Of a DNA stretch of 64,000 nt, positions 17,581 to 24,939 are shown piece by piece; the stretch's first letter is position 1, and each line of letters starts with the position of its first letter. Where the stretch lies: positions 7,688,001-7,752,000 of the forward strand of contig NZ_CP109181.1 of the NCBI RefSeq assembly GCF_036248275.1, written 5' to 3'. Position numbers and translations under genes: made by a program. The DNA is from Streptomyces sp. NBC_01716 (GTDB lineage: Bacteria > Actinomycetota > Actinomycetes > Streptomycetales > Streptomycetaceae). Below the pieces are notes generated by a model. The model saw only the letters and a list, made by a program, of their open reading frames with translations. It ran no database searches and was not told the origin of the DNA.

Positions 17581-18870
17581 GTTCCTCCATCATCCCCTGC
17601 CGTCGTTCCCGTCTCTCCGGCGCCCCGCCTGGAGGCCCTCGGCTCGGATGCCGCGCGAGGCCAAGTCCGCGGCCCGGTTGCCGAGTTCGAGTCGGTCACC
17701 GATCCTCGCGGGGCGTGCGGGGTGCGCTACCGGGTCTCCTCGCTGCTGGCCCTGGTGGTCTGTGCGATGACCCGGGCAGGCCATGACTCCATCACCGCGG
17801 CGGCGGAGTGGTGCAGAGGCGCCGCCCCCGAGGAACTGGCCGCCTTCGGTCTGCCCTACCATCCGTTGCTCGGCCGCTACCGGATCCCGAGCGAGAAGAC
17901 CTTGCGCACCGTTCTGGGGCGGCTCGATCCCGGTGAGGTCGGCGCGGCCGGCTACGACCACCTGCGGCCCCTGCTGTCCACGGTGTCCCACTCTCCCGAG
18001 CCGCTCATGCCCGACGGCGGCATCGAACGCGAACAGCGCCGCGCCCACCGGGCGGCCGCCCACGCCGAACCGGTGCGCTCCCGGCGCCGGGCCATCGCGG
18101 TGGACGGCAAGTGCCTGCGCAGTGCGAAGCGCCCGGACGGCAGCCAGGTCTTCGTGCTCTCCGCCGTCCGGCACGGCGACGGCATCACCCTCGCCTCCCG
18201 CGAGATCGGCGCGAAGACCAACGAAATACCGGAGTTCCAACCCCTGCTCGACCAGCTCGACGACGCCGATCTCAAGGGGGCCGTCGTCACCGCCGACGCC
18301 CTCCACGCCCAACGCGACCACGCCACCTACCTGTACGAACGCGGCGCCCACTACCTGCTGACCATCAAGAACAACCAGCGCGACCAAGCCCGTCAACTCC
18401 ACGCCCTGCCCTGGAAGGAGATCCCCGTCATCCACCGAGACGACGCCCGCGGCCACGGCCGCCATGAACAGCGTCTTGTCCAGGTCGTCACCGTCAACGG
18501 CCTGCTCCTCCCCCACGCGGCCCAGGTCCTGCGCATCCAGCGCAGACGCCGTCTCTACGGCGCGAAGAAGTGGTCCAGCGAGACCGTCTACGCCATCACC
18601 GACCTGCCCGCCGAGGAGGCGAGTACCGCCGAGATCGCTTCATGGGCTCGCGGGCACTGGACGGTGGAGAACACCGTCCACTGGTGTCGGGATGTGACCT
18701 TCAACGAGGACAAGTCCCAGGTCAGGACCCACAACACGCCCTCAGTCCTCGCCGCCGTCCGCGACCTGATACGCGGTGTGCTCAAGCTTGCCGGGTACGT
18801 CAACACCGCCGCCAGCCGCCGGGCCCACACCGAACGCCCCCTCGTCCTCAGCCTCTACGGCATCACATGA
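17575..18870 (+). CDS. ISAs1 family DDE transposase
   Basis: This 431-residue transposase shows the ISAs1/H-repeat pattern. It has an N-terminal DUF4338-like region (DPRGACGVRYRVSSLLALVV), the first catalytic Asp in AVDGKCLRSAK, the second in VVTADALHAQRD, the YLLTIKNNQ strand, and the glutamate region HWTVENTVHWCRDVTFNEDKS. All parts are in frame and full length, so the element could be active. GTG at 17575 is used as start and lies in a strong hairpin. The stop is 14 bases from the right terminal repeat. Confidence 0.92.
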   Translation: MFVPPSSPAVVPVSPAPRLEALGSDAARGQVRGPVAEFESVTDPRGACGVRYRVSSLLALVVCAMTRAGHDSITAAAEWCRGAAPEELAAFGLPYHPLLGRYRIPSEKTLRTVLGRLDPGEVGAAGYDHLRPLLSTVSHSPEPLMPDGGIEREQRRAHRAAAHAEPVRSRRRAIAVDGKCLRSAKRPDGSQVFVLSAVRHGDGITLASREIGAKTNEIPEFQPLLDQLDDADLKGAVVTADALHAQRDHATYLYERGAHYLLTIKNNQRDQARQLHALPWKEIPVIHRDDARGHGRHEQRLVQVVTVNGLLLPHAAQVLRIQRRRRLYGAKKWSSETVYAITDLPAEEASTAEIASWARGHWTVENTVHWCRDVTFNEDKSQVRTHNTPSVLAAVRDLIRGVLKLAGYVNTAASRRAHTERPLVLSLYGIT

Positions 18871-18928
18871 TCAAACCAGACGACCCGGGCAAACGCCGGG
18901 GCCCTGACCGCCCACCCGCGAACAAGTG

Positions 18929-19492
18929 TCAAGGAACGTAGCAGGCGACCCAATGCGCCGTCTTCTCCATCGCTCCGCGGGGCGCCGTGGTCATCCCCGG
19001 TACACGCACCGTCAGGGGTGAATGGTGCGGTGGCGGAGGTTCGGCAGGCTTGCCCAGTTCCAGTTCAGCCCAGACGTCTTTGCCACCTGACTGCGGCCGG
19101 TGCACGTCCCACTGCTTCACCATCGCCCCAATGAGCATCAGGCCACGGCCGCCCTCGGTGTTGTTGTCGGGGTTCTTCGACACGGGGGCGTCCATGCTTC
19201 TGTCCCACACCTCGACAAACAGGCTGCCGTTCGTGGTGCGGAGCTGCACCCCGATGACGTGCTCTGCCTTTATGTCCCACGACTTCGGTTCTGGGTCCGT
19301 GATGCCGGTCATCTTCACGGCGTTGGCGACAAGCTCGCTCACCACCAGTTCGGCAACCTCGATGTAGTCGCCGAGCTTCCAGCGATCGAGGATGTCCCGC
19401 ACGAACATCCGCGAGCATGGTACGGCTGAGGACACGGCAGCAAGGCGGATGCTGGTGGTGAAGAGCTGGTTCGGTTGACGGGGTACGTTCAC
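18929..19492 (-). CDS. ATP-binding (HATPase/anti-sigma type) protein
   Basis: This 187-residue protein has a GHKL ATPase fold of the anti-sigma-factor kind. The N-box is VVSELVANAVKMTG, then LFVEVWDRSMDAP and the ATP-lid GGRGLMLIGAMV, with the closing strand GGKDVWAELEL. A proline/histidine-rich tail follows. Such proteins usually bind and inactivate sigma factors or act as stand-alone serine kinases. The GTG start at 19492 overlaps the stop of the resolvase-like gene as GTGA; an in-frame GTG at 19522 with GAGGAG before it is the alternative. The stop lies 25 bases from the insertion sequence. Confidence 0.8.
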   Translation of the reverse strand: MNVPRQPNQLFTTSIRLAAVSSAVPCSRMFVRDILDRWKLGDYIEVAELVVSELVANAVKMTGITDPEPKSWDIKAEHVIGVQLRTTNGSLFVEVWDRSMDAPVSKNPDNNTEGGRGLMLIGAMVKQWDVHRPQSGGKDVWAELELGKPAEPPPPHHSPLTVRVPGMTTAPRGAMEKTAHWVACYVP

Positions 19493-19851
19493 GGGGCGGT
19501 GCTCCTCGACCTGGACGGACACGACAGCTCCTCGGCTGTGTCGGGATGGACGAACCAGACGCAGCCCCCTATGACGTCCTCGATGACGCTCTGCATCACG
19601 AAGGACAGGGCGGGCAACGTGTGCAGGTGCTTGGAAGCGGGGACGACCACGTTTCGCACCTCTTGCTGATTGCAGTGGTCGACTAACGCATCCCAGGCAG
19701 CCAGGTGGAGCCATCGGCGTTCGACAAAGACCCCGGCCAGCGTGAACCCCGCCGCAACGGCGAAGTGGGCCAGTTCATCGTGTAGGTGGCTGACGGCTTG
19801 GTCATCCAGGTCAGGAAGTGCCCGAACGTAGCCGTAGATCGGAGGCTTCAT
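19489..19851 (-). CDS. Resolvase-like small protein
   Basis: This 120-residue protein starts KPPIYGYVRALPDLDDQAV, which recalls the first strand of serine recombinases, and later has the strand VRNVVVPASKHLHTLPALSF. The catalytic serine and DNA-binding domain of a real recombinase are not seen, so it is probably a derived regulatory or structural protein. The start ATG 19851 has GGAG about 9 bases before it. It is translationally coupled to the HATPase gene (GTGA). A similar pair of fragments is fused at 11.0-11.5 kb, suggesting the two genes travel together. The function is unknown. Confidence 0.6.
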   Translation of the reverse strand: MKPPIYGYVRALPDLDDQAVSHLHDELAHFAVAAGFTLAGVFVERRWLHLAAWDALVDHCNQQEVRNVVVPASKHLHTLPALSFVMQSVIEDVIGGCVWFVHPDTAEELSCPSRSRSTAP

Positions 19852-19991
19852 CGCTCTGCGCTCCGCAGGAACGGGGTGCAGGGCTGGCGACGGACGCTGA
19901 GCCAACGTCGCCAGCCCTGCCGATTCGTGGGTTGCTGAGTCACCCGGTGGTGTTTCAGTGGGAAGTGCGCGCGACCTCGATCACAGGCGCG

Positions 19992-20633
19992 TCACTGACG
20001 AGGTGCTGCGAAGAAGGTCGTCAGCCGATCCCGGATGACGCTTGCCACCTTCTCGGGTGGCTGCTGGTTGCAGTCCACCCGCAGCACGTCGAAACCGGCC
20101 TGGATCAAGCGCTCGGTCGCCTGCCGGTAGAAGTGCACTTCTGCATGAGAGCTGCCCGGCGCGAGCTGGAAGCGGTTATGCGGTCCGCGCTCTGTCAGCC
20201 GCTCAGAGATGACCTCGGGGTCGGCTTCGAGGATCACCGCGAGGTCGGGCCGATCAGCTTCGGCGTTGAGTTGCCAGAGGAACGACGGATCAACACCGTC
20301 GAAGCGCTGCATCACCAGACCCGAAGGAATGTACCGATCGCTGATGACCGTTCGGCCGTCTTCGAGGTGTGGTCGTACTTCCGTCTCGACGTGGTGGTAT
20401 CGGTCGGCGGCGTACAAGCAAGCGAGGGCGTGACCGGTGACCGTCTCCGTCAACTGGCGGCAGAGATCGCCTATCGCCCCCTTCGACGGTTCAGCCGTGA
20501 CGTGGACGTGTTCGCCCTCGGCGACGAGCATCTGCGCCAGGTGGTGAACGATCGTGGACTTCCCGGCCCCGCTGGGACCGTCGACCGTGACGAACATGCC
20601 TCGCTCATGGCTAGAAAAGGGTCGCAGCTTCAT
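19992..20633 (-). CDS. dTMP kinase-like nucleotide kinase
   Basis: This 213-residue P-loop kinase resembles thymidylate kinases. It has FVTVDGPSGAGKST (Walker A), a TAEPSKGAIGD segment in the place of the TREPGGT motif, the DR-type motif ISDRYIPSGLVMQ, LAVILEADPEVISERL, and a lid region with ERGPHNRFQ. It would phosphorylate a deoxynucleoside monophosphate in the cytoplasm; since every cell has a housekeeping copy, this accessory one may act on a special nucleotide. The ATG at 20633 follows a G-rich run; an internal ATG at 20597 is the alternative. Its start overlaps the 3' end of the exonuclease gene by 23 bases. Confidence 0.8.
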   Translation of the reverse strand: MKLRPFSSHERGMFVTVDGPSGAGKSTIVHHLAQMLVAEGEHVHVTAEPSKGAIGDLCRQLTETVTGHALACLYAADRYHHVETEVRPHLEDGRTVISDRYIPSGLVMQRFDGVDPSFLWQLNAEADRPDLAVILEADPEVISERLTERGPHNRFQLAPGSSHAEVHFYRQATERLIQAGFDVLRVDCNQQPPEKVASVIRDRLTTFFAAPRQ

Positions 20634-21201
20634 CCCCCCCACCCCCTGACGGCTGGTCGCGTAGTTCATCCAGTGACCGCGGAACGCTGTTGGTGGTGGC
20701 GAGCATCTGGAACAGCCGCGCCGTGACCACAGCGTCGTACGTGGCGCGGTGGGGCCTCAGTTCCGAGGACAGGCCCTCGGCAAGCTTGAACGCCTCGACC
20801 AACGATCCAAGCCGGTGGCTCATCTGGTCGGGCACGAAGCGGCGCGACAGCTTGAGCGTGTCGAAGACTTCCGGTCACTCCCACCCCACGAGCTTCCGCT
20901 GAAGAACAGCAACATCAACGTGTGCGTTGTGGGCGACCAGCGCCGGGTGCGACAAGGCCAGCAGTACGTCAACCTTGATGTCCTCGAACACCGGCGCATC
21001 GGCAACGGCCTCGTTGGTGATGCCGTGAATCCGTCGGGCCATGGAGGTGATCGGCTGTTCCGGTCGAACCAACCAGCTCACCGGTTCCCCGATGACACCC
21101 CCGACGATCGGCACGGCGGCCAACTCCACCAGGTCCGGCGGCTGCTGTCCGTTGCCCTCCACGTCCACCACGACGTAGTCCAGGTTCGTCCAGTCAGTCA
21201 T
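20611..21201 (-). pseudogene. DnaQ-like 3'-5' exonuclease with in-frame TGA
   Basis: This is a DEDDh exonuclease interrupted at codon 109. The first part (ATG 21201) has VVVDVEGNG (first acidic pair), the RIHGITNEAVADAP segment and HNAHVDVAVL. It ends KLVGWE-stop at 20875-20877. The same frame continues at once with PEVFDTLKLSRRFVPDQMSH, then RLGSLVEAFKLAEG and HRATYDAVVTARLF, which supplies the last catalytic His and Asp. One base change in the TGA would give a full 196-residue enzyme. The ATG overlaps the radical SAM stop by 8 bases. It is either a recent nonsense mutation or a readthrough gene (TGA followed by C); the first half alone lacks part of the active site. Confidence 0.8.
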
Positions 21202-22351
21202 TTTGCTCCGGTTCCTTCCATCCGATTTCCGCCCGACCATGGCGACGGTCGCGGTGCGGGTGGCGCACGTCGTGTACCTGGAACCCGAGCGCATGTTGCA
21301 GGTAGTAGCGCGGTTGTTCCTCGGCGAGTCCGGCGACGACGGCTGCCCGCCCCGTGATGTCCACGACCACCAGACCACTCGCCTCTGACAGAGTGCTGCC
21401 GACTTTCCGTATCCGCTCGGCACTGGGTACGTGGTGCGCGCTCTTGCAGAGGTCGAGCTGCGCGAGCGGGCAGATGTCGCACAGTTCACGGATGCCGTAG
21501 TGGCCGTTGTAGTCGGCCTCGCCATGGGCGAACGACACGGCGCAGGAGGTCTTGCGGAACAACGACTCGCAGCCGGCGAACGTTGAGAGGACGCGCTTTT
21601 CCAGGGTCTCCGGCACGATCTTGCGGCGGGCGGTTTCGTCGTACGGCTCCGGGAGGTTGTTCGCCTTGTAGTAGTCGGCGATCTGGCCCCGATAGAACAG
21701 GCCGGTGAAGACCGTGGCGTCGGCGTGATGACTCAGCTCGTACGCCCGGTCAAGGTGTGCGGGGGAGTCGTTGAGACCTGGCACCAGCGGTCGCCAGTAC
21801 AGAACCGTTCGATAGCTGCGGTCGAGCGGTTCACTCATGAGCTTGAGCGACTCGGCGGCCATGCTGGACGGGTACGGTTCGATGTCTTTGTTGTCGATCC
21901 CTGAGTACGTGAACAGCAACGTCACCTTGATGTGCCGGAGTTGGTTGAGCTGCTGGACGTCGTCGGCCTTCATTGCGTGCCTGGTGATAACCAACAGGTG
22001 GTTACGCAGCTCACGCTTGTCGAGGTCTTCCAGTACGGCGAAGGTGTGCGGCCGGACGTTGGGCAGGAACGGGTCAGTGGCCCGGTTGAACACCTGAACC
22101 GGCGTCACGTGCGGCTGGAAGTACCGGTGATTGACCAGTTCTTCGACGGCCTCGGCGTCGCTCATGAGGGCGCGTGGCTGTCGCTGATCCCACAGTCCGT
22201 AGGTGTGACGGATGCAGTAGGCGCAGTCCAGCGGACACCCCTGGATGTGGTTCAGGCTGAGGCCGCTCTTGCGGTACTCGACGACTTCCCGGGCACGCTC
22301 CGGCAGTCGGTTGATCTGTTCTCGGCTCAATAGCGGAACAGTGATGGTCAC
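21194..22351 (-). CDS. Radical SAM protein (SPL-like)
   Basis: This 385-residue protein has the radical SAM cluster motif CPLDCAYC (Cys 39, 43, 46) after an N-terminal lead-in, with FNRATDPFLPN and VITRHAMKADD typical of the spore-photoproduct-lyase-like branch. A second cysteine group near the C-terminus (CDICPLAQLDLCKSAHH) may hold another Fe-S cluster. It would cleave SAM to a radical; the target is unknown, but its neighbours (exonuclease, nucleotide kinase) point to nucleic acid or nucleotides. The GTG start at 22351 has GGGGAGAG 7 bases upstream. It heads a minus-strand operon. Confidence 0.82.
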   Translation of the reverse strand: MTITVPLLSREQINRLPERAREVVEYRKSGLSLNHIQGCPLDCAYCIRHTYGLWDQRQPRALMSDAEAVEELVNHRYFQPHVTPVQVFNRATDPFLPNVRPHTFAVLEDLDKRELRNHLLVITRHAMKADDVQQLNQLRHIKVTLLFTYSGIDNKDIEPYPSSMAAESLKLMSEPLDRSYRTVLYWRPLVPGLNDSPAHLDRAYELSHHADATVFTGLFYRGQIADYYKANNLPEPYDETARRKIVPETLEKRVLSTFAGCESLFRKTSCAVSFAHGEADYNGHYGIRELCDICPLAQLDLCKSAHHVPSAERIRKVGSTLSEASGLVVVDITGRAAVVAGLAEEQPRYYLQHALGFQVHDVRHPHRDRRHGRAEIGWKEPEQND

Positions 22352-22431
22352 CTGGCTCTCCCCAAGTCCCAGAAGGATGGACGCGGTTCGCCGTCCTTCG
22401 GGGAGCGTAGGGGCCGCAGTGGTGCACGTAT

Positions 22432-22442
22432 AGAAAGTTTCT
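22432..22442. promoter_or_regulatory. Palindrome AGAAAGTTTCT, candidate operator
   Basis: This 11-base near-perfect palindrome lies 81-91 bases upstream of the radical SAM start, with another TTTC/GAAA pair just beyond it. Its reverse complement occurs in the leader of the operon that ends with the XRE regulator (24126-24136), so both operons probably share that regulator. Confidence 0.5.
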
Positions 22443-22485
22443 TGGGATTTCTCGAAACTCCACCAACGGGTGAAGGGCGCAGAAA

Positions 22486-23373
22486 TCAGGAGCCATCTTC
22501 GGGGGAGTCCGGCACAAGATCGTCAATGGCGCGGGTGATGATCGCCCGCGCCGCCCTGCCGTAGCTGGCGACGGCGGCAAGCTGCTCGAAGACCTGGCCG
22601 TACAGCTCGACCTCCCCGGGCTGGGCAAGGTTCAGCTCTGCCGAGTAGGTCTCAACCATGACGCGGTCGTTGTCGAGTATCCAGAAGCCATGCCACGGGG
22701 CCACCACGTAGTGCGTCTCGAACCCGATGATTCCGAGCTTTACGTTCGGCAGCGCAGACAGAGAAACCAGTCGATCCAACTGCCCAAGCGTGATCTCTGG
22801 TGAGGCGAGGCGGAAGCGCAGCGCTGCTTCGGTAAGAACCAAGTGGAATCGCTTGTCCGCCCGATACAGAATCTCTTGGCGCTGTGCCCGTGCTCGGACG
22901 GCTTCGTTGATGTCGTTGGGCGCCTTGAACATGGCGATCCCTTGAGCGAAGCGGGCCCGCGCGTACTCGGGTGTTTGCAGCAGTCCAGGGATAACCGTCG
23001 CTTCAAAGGCGCGGAACAACTTGGTTCGCGCGTCCAGATCGGCAATCTCGTTTTGGTGAGCGCTCAACCCTGTTTTGAACTGCCGCTGCCATTCGGCGTG
23101 CTGGAATTCAAGGGTGTGCAGCGAGGCAAGCAGGGCCTCGGCTTCATCCGCAGTGTCCGTGACCCGCGTCCACCCGTGGATGTCGTCGTCGGTCGGCGTC
23201 TGCCGACCGTTCTCAAGCTTCGAGACCTTCGATGGCGGCCATGCCAGCGACTCCGCGAGCTGCTTGCCGGTCAGGCCGGCTTGTTGCCGCAGTTCACGGA
23301 GTCGCTTGCCCAGCGCGCTACGTGCCTCTTGGACGTTAGTCGCGCTGCTGCTGTTGTTCGGTGGCAAAGTCAT
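22486..23373 (-). CDS. XRE helix-turn-helix regulator with DUF5753 (Scr1-type)
   Basis: This 295-residue regulator has an N-terminal XRE helix-turn-helix (LGKRLRELRQQAGLTGKQLA, then WPPSKVSKLENGRQTPTDDD, residues about 20-75). A DUF5753 domain follows (FRAFEATVIPGLLQTPEYAR; LTEAALRFRLASPEI; VKLGIIGF; to the end). This is the common actinomycete Scr1/WhiJ-like type, usually paired with a small partner gene. The ATG at 23373 is preferred; a GTG at 23406 in frame is possible. Either start overlaps the DUF6879 gene. It probably represses its own operon and the radical SAM operon. Confidence 0.82.
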   Translation of the reverse strand: MTLPPNNSSSATNVQEARSALGKRLRELRQQAGLTGKQLAESLAWPPSKVSKLENGRQTPTDDDIHGWTRVTDTADEAEALLASLHTLEFQHAEWQRQFKTGLSAHQNEIADLDARTKLFRAFEATVIPGLLQTPEYARARFAQGIAMFKAPNDINEAVRARAQRQEILYRADKRFHLVLTEAALRFRLASPEITLGQLDRLVSLSALPNVKLGIIGFETHYVVAPWHGFWILDNDRVMVETYSAELNLAQPGEVELYGQVFEQLAAVASYGRAARAIITRAIDDLVPDSPEDGS

Positions 23374-23872
23374 CCCGTCGTCTGGCGTGGTGCCAGGCGG
23401 CGTCACGCCAGTAGTTGTGCTCCACGATCACGGCCGGATCTTCGATCAGCTCGCCGCCAAGGAAACGGTCGGCATCATCGAAGTGCATCCGCACCAGCTT
23501 ACTGCTGTCGAACAACCAGTAATCGTGACTGGGCAGTTCCTTGGCTTTGGCTTCATCGCGGGTGAGATACCGAATATCCTCGCCCGCGCCGTTGGTGAAT
23601 TGGGCGCACCAGATGCCAAAGCGGCTGTAGTCGGTCAGGGGCAGGCTGACGACCCGTACTCGCGAGAAACGCAGACCGTTATCCGTTGCTTGGCGAATCA
23701 TGGTCAGCCAGTCCTGCATCCATGGCAGATCGTCGGGCTCTCCGCGTAGGAACTTGCCCAACGATTCATTCTCGTACGAGGAGTCGTAGCGGTCCCGCAC
23801 TTCCAAACGAAACGCTGTGTGCTTGAAGGTGCGGAACAGTTCGCCGAACTCGTCGCCGATGATGCGGCTCAG
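23336..23872 (-). CDS. DUF6879 family protein, CTG start
   Basis: This protein of about 178 residues matches the DUF6879 pattern: GDEFGELFRTFKHTAFRLEV, then VRDRY, RFSRVRVVSLPLTDYSRF, AGEDIRYLTRDEAK, DYWLFDSSKLVRMHF and a C-terminal YWRDAAWHHA. The conserved N-terminus is only captured if translation begins at CTG 23872, which overlaps the stop of the preceding gene as CTGA and has AGGAGGAAGGG about 8 bases upstream. No ATG, GTG or TTG is available at this position. In actinomycetes these proteins sit beside Scr1-type regulators; their activity is not known. Confidence 0.78.
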   Translation of the reverse strand: MSRIIGDEFGELFRTFKHTAFRLEVRDRYDSSYENESLGKFLRGEPDDLPWMQDWLTMIRQATDNGLRFSRVRVVSLPLTDYSRFGIWCAQFTNGAGEDIRYLTRDEAKAKELPSHDYWLFDSSKLVRMHFDDADRFLGGELIEDPAVIVEHNYWRDAAWHHARRRDDFATEQQQQRD

Positions 23873-24102
23873 TGCCCTTCCTCCTCCTGGTACCGACGGG
23901 CGTAGAACTTCAGGACATCCTCGGGGATCTCGATGATCGCTTCACCCTCGGGGACCGGGCCGACGTCGGCGAGCGCCTGGGGGTCGGTCACGACCCAACC
24001 TTGGGCGATGTAGGTCTTACGGTCGGTGCGGTCGGTCGCGAACAGCGTCGGCGACTGGCCTACCTGTGATTCCGGGCCCTTGCCGAGAAACTGAGCGCGC
24101 AT
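23869..24102 (-). CDS. Small conserved protein upstream of DUF6879 gene
   Basis: This 77-residue soluble protein (GPESQVGQSPTLFATDRTDR, then KTYIAQGWVVTDPQALAD and a C-terminal EDVLKFYARRYQEEE helix) resembles small proteins that precede DUF6879 genes in Streptomyces. ATG 24102 has AAGGAGAG 4-5 bases upstream. It is the first gene of a three-gene overlapping operon (this gene, DUF6879, XRE). No catalytic motif is visible; a partner or antitoxin role is only inference. Confidence 0.65.
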   Translation of the reverse strand: MRAQFLGKGPESQVGQSPTLFATDRTDRKTYIAQGWVVTDPQALADVGPVPEGEAIIEIPEDVLKFYARRYQEEEGH

Positions 24103-24441
24103 GGCTCTCCTTGCTCGAATGGGCGAGAAACTTTCTCGGTGCCATCGTGCCGACCGTCCCGAGGGGCGGTCAAGGGGGCGACGGGTGCACGCCCAACCGT
24201 CAGCCAGGGGTGAGACTAGCTCCGCGTAGATCTTCCCCCGGGGCGTCAAGGGATCAAGAGGGGTGATCGGGCACCATGTTGCGGCAAGATCATCTCTTTA
24301 GATCGGTCGCACTTCCCTGCGGCCTTGCAGGCTGCGCCTGGCGCTCGGGGGTCTGGGTGGGATGGGCTCTGAGCTGCACAAACGACCCTGTCGCAAGATT
24401 GTTTAGGGGTGCCCGACCCAGATGTCAGGCGGCGAAGTGGA
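24103..24441. other. Intergenic region with operator and repeated GCAAGAT
   Basis: This 339-base stretch holds the promoter of the DUF6879 operon and no gene that can be supported. The heptamer GCAAGAT occurs twice (about 24284 and 24393), each followed within a few bases by TTTAG. It lies immediately inside the right edge of the accessory region, so these could be worn recombination sites, but nothing proves it. Confidence 0.35.
24125..24137. promoter_or_regulatory. Palindrome GAGAAACTTTCTC, candidate operator
   Basis: This 13-base inverted repeat with 6-bp arms lies 23-35 bases before the first start of the DUF6879/XRE operon, overlapping the expected promoter. Its core is the reverse complement of the site before the radical SAM operon. 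Autoregulation by the XRE protein is the likely use. Confidence 0.5.
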
Positions 24442-24939
24442 TCATGGTCGATGGGTAGTTGTAACCGCATTGAGACCGCTCGGGTTGGGCAGTGCCCAGA
24501 TCCGGGTTGTGCCTATCGTCCGTGTCTGCGGGCCGATCACCGCGCGACGGTCACCGAAGGCCGTGCGGTACGCGGTGATGCCGACGACCGCCAGCCAGCG
24601 GGGGCGCAGCCGCTCCGTCTTCGCCATCAGGAGCCGGCCGCCCTCGCGGAACTCGTCGTCGGTCAGCTCGTCCTCCCGCGCCGTCGCCCGTGCCACGACG
24701 TTGGTGATGCCGAGGCCGTAGTCGAGGAGCTCGTCCTGCTCGGACGGTGCCAGCTGACGCGGGGTGAAGCCCGACAGGTGCAGGACCGGCCAGAAGCGGT
24801 TGCCGGGGCGGGCGAAGTGGTGGCCTGTCGCCGCCGACATCAGGCCGGGGTTGATACCGCAGAAGAGCACGCCCAGACCGGCCGCGGCCACGTCGGGGAT
24901 GACGCGGTCGCGGGCGGCCGCCAGCTCTTCCGGCTTCAG
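24442..24939 (-). pseudogene. Mismatch-specific DNA glycosylase, C-terminus lost
   Basis: This is a MUG-family uracil/thymine glycosylase of about 165 residues. It keeps both family motifs, LFCGINPGLMSAATGHHFAR and ALPNPSGLNA, and the NVVARATAR region. Directly after LPNPSGLNA the expected tail (a HYxLxxLAEEF-like helix) is replaced by seven unrelated residues and a stop, marking the edge of the foreign DNA. Activity may survive because the catalytic motifs are intact. The start is CTG 24939, overlapping the purB stop as CTGA; the N-terminal KPEELAAARDRVIPDV supports it and no ATG, GTG or TTG is near. It is co-transcribed with purB. Confidence 0.75.

Larger units (their letters stand above)
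17447..18904 (+). mobile_element. ISAs1-family insertion sequence
   Basis: This 1458-base element carries one transposase gene between terminal inverted repeats. The left end GGGCCCCGGCGTTTGCCCGG (17447-17466) is exactly complementary to 18885-18904, and the match extends four more bases inward with one mismatch. Flanking 8-mers TGACGACC (17439-17446) and TGACCGCC (18905-18912) agree at 6 of 8 positions, possibly a decayed target duplication; ISAs1 elements usually duplicate 8-10 bases. It sits between the AraC gene and the HATPase gene. Confidence 0.85.
11495..24465. other. Putative genomic island (accessory region)
   Basis: This stretch is bounded on the left by a HATPase gene broken at about 11495 and on the right by a DNA glycosylase gene that loses its family sequence at about 24465. 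It contains a self-contained sugar uptake locus, an ISAs1-type element and operons of lower G+C with Scr1/DUF6879-type genes common on mobile actinomycete DNA. No integrase, tRNA target or long flanking direct repeat was found, so more than one insertion event is likely. The boundaries are inferred from broken genes only. Confidence 0.45.

Noticed and set aside
19489..19851. Active serine recombinase for the island
   Set aside because: The catalytic serine region and a DNA-binding domain are missing; the protein is only about 120 residues.
24250..24420. tRNA gene or attachment site at the right island edge
   Set aside because: No cloverleaf could be drawn and no matching repeat was found near 11.5 kb.
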